This document shows positions 44,992-53,195 of a stretch of 64,000 bases of DNA, piece after piece. The first letter of the stretch is position 1, and every line of letters begins with the position of its first letter. This stretch comes from Pseudoalteromonas rubra. Its GTDB lineage: Bacteria; Pseudomonadota; Gammaproteobacteria; Enterobacterales; Alteromonadaceae. Both the position numbers and the translations under genes were made by a program. The notes under the pieces are model-generated. The model was not told the origin of the DNA and made no database searches. It saw nothing but the letters and a program-made list of their open reading frames with translations. The stretch is from the NCBI RefSeq assembly GCF_005887095.1, contig NZ_PNCI01000025.1:1-64000 (forward strand), given 5' to 3'.

Positions 44992-45017
44992 AAGGCTCCT
45001 GATAAGGGAGCCTTTTT
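44992..45017 (+). terminator. Rho-independent terminator of the EF-hand array
   Basis: An 8-bp stem, AAGGCTCC / GGAGCCTT with a seven-base loop, is followed by TTTT. It lies 80 bases after copy 4. Confidence 0.85.
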
Positions 45018-45023
45018 AGTTTG

Positions 45024-45581
45024 TCAGGCCGTTGCTGCCATTTTATACTCACTGCGCAGCAGACCATACATATAGCCATCACAATAGCCATGGCTGAATT
45101 TGAAGTGCTGGCGCAAATGCGCCTCCTGTTGCATACCCAACTTTTGCATCAGTCGCCACGAAGCCTGATTTTCAACTGCGCAGAATGCACAGATCTTGTT
45201 TAGCCCAAACTGCGTAAAGGCAGTCTCTATAAGCCCGTTTGCAGCCTCAAAGGCGTAGCCCTGGCCGATATATTTTTCATTCAGACGATATCCGATCTCA
45301 GCTGTTTTAGCGTTGTGACACAAAAACTTATACATGAGCTCGCCAACCAGAACATTGTCTTCGCGTCTGATAATGGCCAGCAGTAGCCGTTCTTGTTCCT
45401 TTGCCTGCCAGGGGGCGCTGGCCCGGTCAATGCGAGCCTGGGCATCTGCCAGTGTGGCCGGATCGCCAATATATTTGGATGTACCCGGGTTACGTCTGCT
45501 TTCGTAAACGCCATGCAGATCACTTTGTTGCAATGGCCGAATGGTAAGGCGGGCCGTGTTAAAATGGAGTTTTTCGAACAT
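45024..45581 (-). CDS. RimJ/RimL-type GNAT acetyltransferase
   Basis: The 185-aa protein starts at ATG 45581 with GGGA upstream; a longer frame uses a TTG at 45617. It has the RimJ/RimL pattern ARLTIRPLQQSDLHGVYESR near the N-terminus and EIGYRLNEKYIGQGYAFEAA (acetyl-CoA loop) and NQASWRLMQKLGM near the C-terminus. Relatives acetylate ribosomal proteins or amino acids. It lies 22 bases after the MFS gene on the same strand. Confidence 0.87.
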   Translation of the reverse strand: MFEKLHFNTARLTIRPLQQSDLHGVYESRRNPGTSKYIGDPATLADAQARIDRASAPWQAKEQERLLLAIIRREDNVLVGELMYKFLCHNAKTAEIGYRLNEKYIGQGYAFEAANGLIETAFTQFGLNKICAFCAVENQASWRLMQKLGMQQEAHLRQHFKFSHGYCDGYMYGLLRSEYKMAATA

Positions 45582-45603
45582 GAATGATCCCAAAAAGTAT
45601 ACG

Positions 45604-46821
45604 TTAAGTGTGTTCAAAATGTGGTCGCTGAATGCGGATAGTACGCCAGCTTAATAACAACAGCGCGGCGCACACTGCTATCAACAGTGAGAGAGTTTGT
45701 GTGTTGTCTGGCAGCCACAGATTAACCAGCCAGGCAATCACAGAAAAAATCAGTAACTCGATGGCCCCGACCAGCGCATTTGCTGTGCCCGCCTGATTGG
45801 GGTGGAGCAAGCCGATTAAGTGCATATAGCTGGGAAAGTACCCGCCAAACACCAGCATGATGGCGGCATACGCCAGCAGTATGGCAAGTGCGCTGTCGCT
45901 GGCCAGCAGAAAAGTCAGTGCGCTCATAAGTAATACCGGCCACAGCCACAAGACAATTTTCATATAGCTGACATGACGCTGCAAAACCTTAGCAAACACG
46001 GCGCCCAGCAACAGACCCACCATGGGCAGCATCATGGCCTGCCCGGTCTGGCTTGTGGTGAAGCCAAAGCGCTCCTGAAGTAAAAATGGTAAGTGCAATT
46101 GAAGCGTTAAATACAAAAAGGTGGGCACCCATTTGAAGCTTGCCAGGGAGAGAAACACCTGACATCTGACCATACTTTGGTAGTGCCGGATGAGGCTCAT
46201 CGGGTTAATTGCAATAGGCTGAGGTGCTCGGGTCTTGAGCAGGCTCAGGCCAAATAATGTGATAAACAAATAGTAAGTGATGAGCACTAGAGATAAACCC
46301 TGCCAGCCAAACCAGCTGCTAAGCATGCCACCGAGTAACGGCGCAATAATGGCGGTGACACTGGCTGAGATGGCCACCGTCGCCATGGCACTTTTGAGCT
46401 TTGCGCCAGATAGATGCTGGGCAAGTAAAGTGCGGCTTATCAACACAGGTGACGCGGAGCCTGCGCCTTGTAATATTCGACCAATTAAAAAGGTGCTGCT
46501 ATCTGGTGCAACGGCGCATAACAGGGTACCGACCAGCAGAATGATTTGCCCGGCAATAAACAATGGCCGATCACCATATTTATCGCGCAGCGGACCGACA
46601 ACCAGTTGCGCCGCCCCAAGGGTAATAAAGTAGCTGATTATCATGGCCTGGCTCATGCTGTTTGATAGTAACAGGCTATCTGCTATATCAGGCAAAACAG
46701 GCATATATACCTGGCTGACCAGCTGAGAGCAGGACATCAGTAAAACAGCGAGCATAGTAAACAAGTACACAGGCACTCCTGGCGCAGAGGATTTGACCCA
46801 GGCACTATACGCCGCTTTCAT
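45604..46821 (-). CDS. MFS drug-resistance transporter (Bcr/CflA-like)
   Basis: The 405-aa protein has 12 predicted membrane helices and the Bcr/CflA-type motifs: VYMPVLPDIADSLLLSNSMS in helix 1, LVVGPLRDKYGDRPLFIAG (loop 2-3 motif A) and a GRILQGAGSASPVLISR stretch in helix 4. It probably exports a drug or metabolite by proton antiport. It is divergent from a LysR regulator, a common arrangement for such exporters. Confidence 0.88.
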   Translation of the reverse strand: MKAAYSAWVKSSAPGVPVYLFTMLAVLLMSCSQLVSQVYMPVLPDIADSLLLSNSMSQAMIISYFITLGAAQLVVGPLRDKYGDRPLFIAGQIILLVGTLLCAVAPDSSTFLIGRILQGAGSASPVLISRTLLAQHLSGAKLKSAMATVAISASVTAIIAPLLGGMLSSWFGWQGLSLVLITYYLFITLFGLSLLKTRAPQPIAINPMSLIRHYQSMVRCQVFLSLASFKWVPTFLYLTLQLHLPFLLQERFGFTTSQTGQAMMLPMVGLLLGAVFAKVLQRHVSYMKIVLWLWPVLLMSALTFLLASDSALAILLAYAAIMLVFGGYFPSYMHLIGLLHPNQAGTANALVGAIELLIFSVIAWLVNLWLPDNTQTLSLLIAVCAALLLLSWRTIRIQRPHFEHT

Positions 46822-46876
46822 TGTCCTAAAAATAAGGTAATAATTAAAATACTATTTCCTGTAAGGAATTAATTAA

Positions 46877-47752
46877 GTGGATTGGTTAACGGCAACACGG
46901 AGTTTTTGCGTTCTGGCAGAGCTGGGGAGCTTTACCAAAGCGGCGGAACATCAGGGTGTATCAGCGTCTGCTATGAGTAAGCGCATTGACTGGCTGGAAA
47001 GGCACTTGGGACAAAGTTTGTTTATTCGCACCACCCGACAGGTCAACCTGACGGAGCAGGGGCAGCACTTCTTTCCTCGTGCCAGAGATTGGCTGGCGCA
47101 ATTTGAAGCTCTGGTTGAAAGCGCTCAGTCTGATCCATGCGAGCTGCAGGGAAGCCTGAAGATTGCCGCCACACAGGCAGTGGGCAGTAGTGTGTTAATG
47201 CCTAAAATAGAGCAGTTTCTGGCGCAATACCCGAAGATCACGATTCATCTGAATGTTCTGGCACCAGGAGAGCCACCAGATCTTCAGCACGATGTGGTGA
47301 TCACCAGGTACAATGAGTCATTTGATTCAGTGTCACACAAGGGCACTCGTTTGTTCGACTATCAGATGCAGTTATTCGGTGCGCCTGAATATCTGGCACG
47401 CTGTGATGAGATAGCCAGTGTTGACGACCTGGCGCAGCACAAAATGTTGCTGAGCAGCTATTATCACAAAATTGGTGGGGTAGTGCTGGAAGATGGCCAG
47501 CTGTTTGAATTCACAAATTATAATTTTGTGACCGATCATCTGGATGCCATTTTAAAGGCCGCTGTGCAGGGAATAGGCCTGTTATTTATCGCGCCAAGCT
47601 ATATTGAACGGGAACTAAGCTCCGGGGCATTGGTCCCCATCTTGCCGGGTATTCGTTCCGAGGTAAAACAACTCTGGGCTTATTACCCCAAGGCCAGCTA
47701 TACCCCACGTAAAACCCGGTTGTTTATTGAGCACCTTAAGGCTGCGTTGTAA
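46877..47752 (+). CDS. LysR-family transcriptional regulator
   Basis: The 291-aa protein has a winged-helix DNA-binding domain (about 1-60, FTKAAEHQGVSASAMSKRID) and a substrate-binding domain (about 88-291). It begins at GTG 46877, nine bases after AAGGA. It is divergent from the MFS gene with 55 bases between the starts, and so likely regulates it in response to a ligand. Confidence 0.92.
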   Translation: MDWLTATRSFCVLAELGSFTKAAEHQGVSASAMSKRIDWLERHLGQSLFIRTTRQVNLTEQGQHFFPRARDWLAQFEALVESAQSDPCELQGSLKIAATQAVGSSVLMPKIEQFLAQYPKITIHLNVLAPGEPPDLQHDVVITRYNESFDSVSHKGTRLFDYQMQLFGAPEYLARCDEIASVDDLAQHKMLLSSYYHKIGGVVLEDGQLFEFTNYNFVTDHLDAILKAAVQGIGLLFIAPSYIERELSSGALVPILPGIRSEVKQLWAYYPKASYTPRKTRLFIEHLKAAL

Positions 47753-47793
47753 AACTGTGGAGAAGAACGTTCCTTGGTTTAAAAATGACCACC

Positions 47794-47914
47794 CATCGCG
47801 TCATCCCGGCCAACGAGCCGGGAACCATTTAGCTGTAAAGGTAACCAGGAGCGGACGGCCAGTAGAACCGCATCCAGAGCAGCGTTCAGAGGCACACATA
47901 CGTCATACGCGATG
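47794..47914. repeat. REP-like intergenic repeat element
   Basis: The sequence begins CATCGCGT and ends ACGCGATG (8-base terminal inverted repeat). It contains the hairpin CCCGGC-CAACGA-GCCGGG. Its core, GTCATCCCGGCCAACGAGCC, is related to a second copy at 51105-51129. It lies in the gap after the LysR gene. It looks like a small REP-type or MITE-like element; I saw no open frame in it. Confidence 0.5.
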
Positions 47915-47951
47915 ACAGAGCTGGCCGACGAAATAACACCGGCCGAGCGAG

Positions 47952-48545
47952 TTAAAAACGGTAAGTCAGGCCCACATTCAACTGAAACTGATTGAGCACA
48001 TCGCCGTCAAAATGCCACGCACAGACATCCTCATCACTGCCATTACAGCTAATCTTAGAGGAGTTTTTGATAGACGAAGCCAGCCAGCGTATCTCTGTCA
48101 GAGCGCTGAACCCGGCACCCAAATCATATTTAAGACCGCCATAAAAACCCGCGGCAAAAAAATGGTCGGGCTCTTCGAAGTTAGGTGTTACTTTATTCAC
48201 ACCAATCTGCGCTCCAATGTAGCTGTCCAGATTATCCGTAATATCCACATCTATGGCGCTTTGAAACATCAAATACTCCATATCCACCTTGTAGATAGGG
48301 GAGTCTTCGAACTCAGTTTCGACCATACTGTAAAAAAAGCCGTAGCGTTTTTTATCCAAATAACGGTCAAAGCTGATCCCAAAGTGGTTTTTATCGGCCA
48401 GCTCAACCAGTGCTTTTTGACTGGTATGTAAATCCTGACTACTGTTTTGGCCACCGTAAAGAGTGACGCCAAAGCCCATATTAGATGCCATAGCTGAGCC
48501 TGAGAACAGCCCTAAACCAAGTGCTAACCACACATAGCTGCGCAT
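47952..48545 (-). CDS. Outer-membrane beta-barrel protein
   Basis: The 197-aa protein has a signal peptide (MRSYVWLALGLGLFSGSAMA) and alternating strands typical of a small OmpA/OmpW-like barrel, ending in Phe (QFQLNVGLTYRF), the usual outer-membrane insertion signal. Two cysteines lie near the C-terminus (ISCNGSDEDVC). Specific function is unknown. Confidence 0.8.
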   Translation of the reverse strand: MRSYVWLALGLGLFSGSAMASNMGFGVTLYGGQNSSQDLHTSQKALVELADKNHFGISFDRYLDKKRYGFFYSMVETEFEDSPIYKVDMEYLMFQSAIDVDITDNLDSYIGAQIGVNKVTPNFEEPDHFFAAGFYGGLKYDLGAGFSALTEIRWLASSIKNSSKISCNGSDEDVCAWHFDGDVLNQFQLNVGLTYRF

Positions 48546-48739
48546 AATAAATCCTTGTTATCTCGTGTGTTGTTGGATGAGTTTAATTGCCAAGAAAGTA
48601 ACATGCCTGTGCATCTAATAACAGGCATTTAGCGACTTAATTTACTTTGGTTTGTAGATTTGTTGCATCAGCATTGGCGCCGCCTTGCAACCTCAAGTAC
48701 AATGTGGGTTTTCGATTGCAATACACCGGAACCTTCCCC

Positions 48740-50923
48740 ATGGAAATCAAAGTAAATTATCTCGATAATCTTCGAATTGACGCTCGATTCGACGATTTTT
48801 CTGTCATTGCCGATCAGCCTATTCGCTATAAAGGCGATGGCTCAGCCCCCAGCCCGTTCGATTATTTTTTGGCTTCGTCTGCGCTGTGTGCGGCTTACTT
48901 TGTGAAAGTGTATTGTAATGCGCGCGACATTCCGACCGACGGCATTCGCGTGGCACAGAACAACATTGTTGACCCCGAAAACCGCTATAACCAGATCTTT
49001 AAAATTCAGGTAGAGCTGCCAGAGAGCATTTCTGAAAAAGATCGTCAGGGCATTTTGCGCTCCATCGACCGCTGTACTGTGAAAAAAGTGATCCAGACCG
49101 GCCCTGAGTTTCAGGTTGAAGCGGTAGAGAGCCTGGATGACGATGCACAGGCTATGCTGATGGTAAACACCGATTCAGATGCCAGTACCTTCATTCTGGG
49201 TAAAGACCTGCCACTGGAGCAGACCATTGCCAACATGACTGGCATTTTGTCTGATCTGGGCATGAAAATCGAAGTGGCATCGTGGCGAAATATTGTGCCT
49301 AACGTCTGGTCTTTGCACATTCGTGATGCCGCATCACCTATGTGTTTTACCAATGGTAAAGGTGCGACTAAAGAAAGCGCGCTTTGCTCAGCACTGGGCG
49401 AGTTTATTGAGCGCCTGAACTGTAACTTTTTCTATAACGATCAGTTCTTTGGTGAAGAAATTGCCAATGCTGAGTTTGTCCATTACCCCAATGAAAAGTG
49501 GTTTGAACCGGGTGACAACGATGAACTGCCAAGCGAGATCCTTGATGGCTACACGCGCGAAATCTACGATCCGGAAGGCGAGCTGCGTGGCTCAAACCTG
49601 ATAGACACCAATTCGGGCAATGTCGAGCGTGGTATTTGCTCTATTCCTTACACGCGCCACAGCGACGGTGAAACGGTTTACTTCCCGTCCAACCTGATTG
49701 AAAACCTGTTCCTGAGCAACGGCATGAGCGCGGGTAACAACCTGTTTGAAGCCAAAGTACAGTGTTTGTCTGAGATCTTTGAGCGCGCGGTGAAAAAGCA
49801 GATCATTGAACAGGAAATTGTGCTGCCAGACGTACCTGAAGATGTACTGGCCAAGTTCCCGGGCATTGTGGCGGGCATTAAAGGGCTTGAAGAGCAGGGC
49901 TTCCCGATTGTGGTAAAAGACGCCTCTCTGGGCGGCCAGTTCCCGGTCATGTGTGTGACCCTGATGAACCCCAAAACCGGCGGCGTGTTTGCCTCTTTTG
50001 GTGCGCACCCAAGCCTGGAAGTTGCGCTGGAGCGCAGCCTGACTGAGTTGTTGCAGGGCCGCAGCTTTGAAGGTCTGAACGACGTACCAAAACCCACCTT
50101 TAACAGCATGGCAGTGTCTGAGCCGGAGAACTTTGTAGAGCACTTTATTGATTCTACTGGTGTAATCTCCTGGCGTTTCTTTAGTGCCAAGCACGATTAT
50201 GAGTTTGTGGAGTGGGACTTCACAGGCACCAACGAAGAAGAGTGCGACAAACTGTTCGCCATTTTGAAAGACTTAGGTAAAGAAGCTTATATCGCTGAGT
50301 TTACCGATATGGGCACCGCCTGCCGTATTTTGGTACCTGGTTACTCAGAGGTTTACCCGGCCGAAGACCTGATCTGGGATAACACCAACAAAGCCCTGCA
50401 ATACCGCGAAGACATTCTGAACATTCACTCGCTGGAAGACGAAGCGCTGGCCGATTTGGTTAATCGCCTGGAAGAAAGCCAGCTTGATAACTACATCGAC
50501 ATCATCACCTTGATCGGCGTAGAGTTCGATGAAAACACCGTTTGGGGCCAGCTGACCATTTTGGAGCTGAAGATCCTCATCTATCTGGCGCTGGGCGACA
50601 TTGAAGCCGCTATTGAGCTGGTCGAAACCTTCCTGCAATACAACGACAACACCGTTGAACGCGGCTTGTTCTATCAGGCAATGCACGCGACGCTGGAAGT
50701 AGCGTTAGACGAAGAGCTGGAAATTGAAGACTACATCCACAGCTTTACTCGCATGTTCGGCAAAGAAGTGATGGACGCCGTGATTGGTTCAATCAACGGC
50801 GATGTGAAATTCTATGGCCTGACACCAACCAACATGCAACTGGAAGGCCTGGACAAGCACCTGCGCTTAATCGACAGCTACAAAAAGCTCCACTCTGCAC
50901 GCGCTAAGTTTGCCAAGGGGTAA
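48740..50923 (+). CDS. ycaO: OsmC-domain / YcaO-domain fusion protein
   Basis: The product of 727 aa starts at ATG 48740 (a longer frame from 48647 has no ribosome site). Its N-terminal part (about 1-140) is an OsmC-like domain (SPFDYFLASSALCAAYFVKV, Cys in RSIDRCTVKKV), followed by the YcaO domain (about 190-560; SALCSALGEFIERL and CLSEIFERAVKKQIIE hold the ATP-binding motifs) and a C-terminal helical region (about 580-727). E. coli YcaO (586 aa) supports RimO-dependent methylthiolation of ribosomal protein S12. This is the housekeeping form and is distinct from the three cluster YcaO proteins. It has its own terminator. Confidence 0.92.
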   Translation: MEIKVNYLDNLRIDARFDDFSVIADQPIRYKGDGSAPSPFDYFLASSALCAAYFVKVYCNARDIPTDGIRVAQNNIVDPENRYNQIFKIQVELPESISEKDRQGILRSIDRCTVKKVIQTGPEFQVEAVESLDDDAQAMLMVNTDSDASTFILGKDLPLEQTIANMTGILSDLGMKIEVASWRNIVPNVWSLHIRDAASPMCFTNGKGATKESALCSALGEFIERLNCNFFYNDQFFGEEIANAEFVHYPNEKWFEPGDNDELPSEILDGYTREIYDPEGELRGSNLIDTNSGNVERGICSIPYTRHSDGETVYFPSNLIENLFLSNGMSAGNNLFEAKVQCLSEIFERAVKKQIIEQEIVLPDVPEDVLAKFPGIVAGIKGLEEQGFPIVVKDASLGGQFPVMCVTLMNPKTGGVFASFGAHPSLEVALERSLTELLQGRSFEGLNDVPKPTFNSMAVSEPENFVEHFIDSTGVISWRFFSAKHDYEFVEWDFTGTNEEECDKLFAILKDLGKEAYIAEFTDMGTACRILVPGYSEVYPAEDLIWDNTNKALQYREDILNIHSLEDEALADLVNRLEESQLDNYIDIITLIGVEFDENTVWGQLTILELKILIYLALGDIEAAIELVETFLQYNDNTVERGLFYQAMHATLEVALDEELEIEDYIHSFTRMFGKEVMDAVIGSINGDVKFYGLTPTNMQLEGLDKHLRLIDSYKKLHSARAKFAKG

Positions 50924-50939
50924 ATAGCTAAGTGCTATT

Positions 50940-50972
50940 AAAGCCCGCAGAGTTAACTACCTGCGGGCTTTA
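50940..50972 (+). terminator. Rho-independent terminator of ycaO
   Basis: An 11-bp stem, AAAGCCCGCAG / CTGCGGGCTTT, with a ten-base loop ends in TTTAATT. It lies 16 bases after the ycaO stop codon. Confidence 0.85.
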
Positions 50973-51104
50973 ATTGTGCATAGTGAGCAAGAGTGCAGAA
51001 TTTGGTTTGGTGGGGAGCGCCGAGTCGGAACTCTGGGGATATGTGAACAGAGTTTCTCGTTACAAATACGCTCCTTTTCGCTTCAAATGCGCTCACTGTA
51101 TACA

Positions 51105-51129
51105 GTCATACCGGCCTTGAGCCGGTATC
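51105..51129. repeat. REP-like repeat, second copy
   Basis: GTCATACCGGCC-TTG-AGCCGGTATC contains the perfect 8-bp stem ATACCGGC / GCCGGTAT. It resembles the core of the element at 47800. The 12-base palindrome ACTGTATACAGT overlaps its left edge (51095-51106). It may also end readthrough from the convergent genes. Confidence 0.5.
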
Positions 51130-51190
51130 TTTTCAATAGCGAGTGTGGTGCTTCAATTTGGGTTACTCTCACCCACCAGGGCCAACGTAA

Positions 51191-53188
51191 TTAGATATAC
51201 AACCCCTGCTGATTAATCGTCTGCTCTGTCAATGCTTCCTCCTGCCAACCTAGTTTTACTGGTGTCTGGTAAAATCTTGGGTTGCCTAGTTGTGGCCAGA
51301 TATGGCACAGTCCTGGTACAAAGACTTTAACCGTACTCAGCGGAATGGGCGAGCGGGAATAGTCCAGTACCAGTGTTTCCATATCCAGGCTGTGTAGATG
51401 TTCAACAATGGCCAGAATGTCATCTTTCAGGTCACCGCTTTGAGTCAGTTTATAACTTCCCCTTGGGGCCTGCTCGTTTGGTAAAAGAAAGCTGTCATCT
51501 GTAATGGCATCAAAATCAAACGGTGCACCATTTTGGTCGCGGATAGGAATAAGCTGACATAACTCAGTGAGCGCTCTTTGTGCCGCCATTTCTGGTTTTA
51601 AATGACAGCCAAATCCAAATACATACCCCTGGGTTGCTTTGTTACGGCCAATCGCTGCCATTACGGGCACGCCGGTATCCACAGTGAGGTCCAGCACCCA
51701 GTAGTCGTGTTCAGCGGTGATGGTTTCGTGCAGCGGTGCCAGATAATCCGGGTCCAGACCGTTTAACTCAAACTGTGGGCGCGGCAGGCGGTTGTACCAC
51801 CAGATAGCGGTTGCATCACGCTCAAGCAACTCAAATAAAGCCTGTAAAATGGCCTCTTCCAGATTATTACCAGCGGCACAGCCATTGGAATGCCATTTAC
51901 CAAAGCGGTCTTCCTCAAACGGCGTGTTGGCAAAGCAGCAAACGGTAGGTACGTAAACCTTTTCATCGCGCGTGAGCGACCACAGTGCAGTCCAATTGAC
52001 GGCTTCCCCAGTGTAACGCAACGCAGCTTGCTTGCGTTGAGATTCTGAATCATTTGGGTCCGAGAAACGTGCATACTGCTGCTCGCTGTAGGGTAACAAC
52101 TGTTCAAAGTCATAACTACGCACATCAAGTTGTTGAGCCTGCGCCACCTGACTGGGTTCATCGCCGATATACTGAGCGTTCTTGCGCTCTATTGCTTCAC
52201 ACAGAGCGCTGGCTTTGGATTGTTCGTGCGTGACGCCTTTGCCGAGCGTTTGTTGGGCAAAATCGGCACCACTAATTAGCTTCGGAGCTTTCATTGGGCA
52301 TTTGTAAAATCCTGAAGTGAATATCTTAATTGAGTCCAAAGGAGAGGACAGTTTAGTTTCAGGAAAAATATAACCCAGTTGACGGCCAATAAATGGTGCA
52401 AGTTTTTTAAGTGTGTCTTCTGCTTTATACGCTCTTGAACCACCATCAGCGTCATAGGTGATTGGAGTGCTTTTAAGAGATAATTCAGATGTGCTCTCAG
52501 AGTGCGGTATACGCTTCAAATTATCAAAATTATACTTGGCAGATGAGCCATGCTGAATATCAAAAACCAATGCTTCAATGCAATCGAGGGTATTAACTAG
52601 CGAGCATAGCTGTTGTGGTATTTTTGGGAAAGACAGCAAGCGACCTTTTCCTTTACCAAACTTGTCCATAAAGAGGTCGAGTGGCCGGTTGGCAAAAACC
52701 CATGCCAAGTAACTCTCTAATTTGTCGTTACATGTTAAAACTGGTGAGATATAAATGCTATTTTTATATACCTCACAAAGCCTCAGGGGGAAATGCTCCT
52801 GTAGATGTGTTGCTTTCCTGATATCTTCGATTAGTACGCAAGGGTTCTGCAAGTGTGGTGATATGCGCTGCCAGTTCTCTGTGAAACTTTGTATAAAACA
52901 ATTTGATCCATACATTTCACCGATAAGTTCTGGTTGCGTATCTTGTAGATCAACCTCTTCAACTAGCCAGCCTCTTTTAGTCGCGTTTTCTACTTGATAA
53001 TAAAAGTGTGCCAGAAGTTCGACAGGAACTTTTTTCGCCAGCTCATCAATACTTGTCAGGTGTTTAAAGTGTGAGAACAAAGGAAAATTTTCAGCATCTA
53101 AAACAAACTCATTAGTTTGGCTGTTAAGCAGAACATTATCATGCTTATCCGTAAAGATGCTGAATTTGCCATTAAACTTGAGTTTCAT
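51191..53188 (-). CDS. TOMM-type YcaO protein C of the RiPP cluster
   Basis: The 665-aa protein has an N-terminal RRE-like winged helix (about 1-80), a middle part (about 90-260) in the place of a ThiF-like domain, and a YcaO domain (about 270-665) with ALCEAIERKN (about 328) and NNLEEAILQALFELLERDA (about 435-455), the ATP-binding motifs. Such enzymes cyclise Cys, Ser or Thr in precursor peptides to azolines, or form related backbone bonds. The C-terminus ends TINQQGLYI and lacks the PxPxP of classical TOMM cyclodehydratases. It is the last gene of the cluster, 7 bases after the asparagine synthetase homologue. Confidence 0.87.
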   Translation of the reverse strand: MKLKFNGKFSIFTDKHDNVLLNSQTNEFVLDAENFPLFSHFKHLTSIDELAKKVPVELLAHFYYQVENATKRGWLVEEVDLQDTQPELIGEMYGSNCFIQSFTENWQRISPHLQNPCVLIEDIRKATHLQEHFPLRLCEVYKNSIYISPVLTCNDKLESYLAWVFANRPLDLFMDKFGKGKGRLLSFPKIPQQLCSLVNTLDCIEALVFDIQHGSSAKYNFDNLKRIPHSESTSELSLKSTPITYDADGGSRAYKAEDTLKKLAPFIGRQLGYIFPETKLSSPLDSIKIFTSGFYKCPMKAPKLISGADFAQQTLGKGVTHEQSKASALCEAIERKNAQYIGDEPSQVAQAQQLDVRSYDFEQLLPYSEQQYARFSDPNDSESQRKQAALRYTGEAVNWTALWSLTRDEKVYVPTVCCFANTPFEEDRFGKWHSNGCAAGNNLEEAILQALFELLERDATAIWWYNRLPRPQFELNGLDPDYLAPLHETITAEHDYWVLDLTVDTGVPVMAAIGRNKATQGYVFGFGCHLKPEMAAQRALTELCQLIPIRDQNGAPFDFDAITDDSFLLPNEQAPRGSYKLTQSGDLKDDILAIVEHLHSLDMETLVLDYSRSPIPLSTVKVFVPGLCHIWPQLGNPRFYQTPVKLGWQEEALTEQTINQQGLYI

Positions 53189-53195
53189 AATATAG

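Noticed and set aside
49592..50194. Two long overlapping minus-strand frames opposite ycaO
   Set aside because: Both are antisense shadows of the YcaO domain; neither has a ribosome site or family motif.
50976..51190. A 72-codon plus-strand frame after ycaO
   Set aside because: No ribosome site and no protein-like pattern. It overlaps the REP-like repeat and the gap holds the terminator of ycaO.
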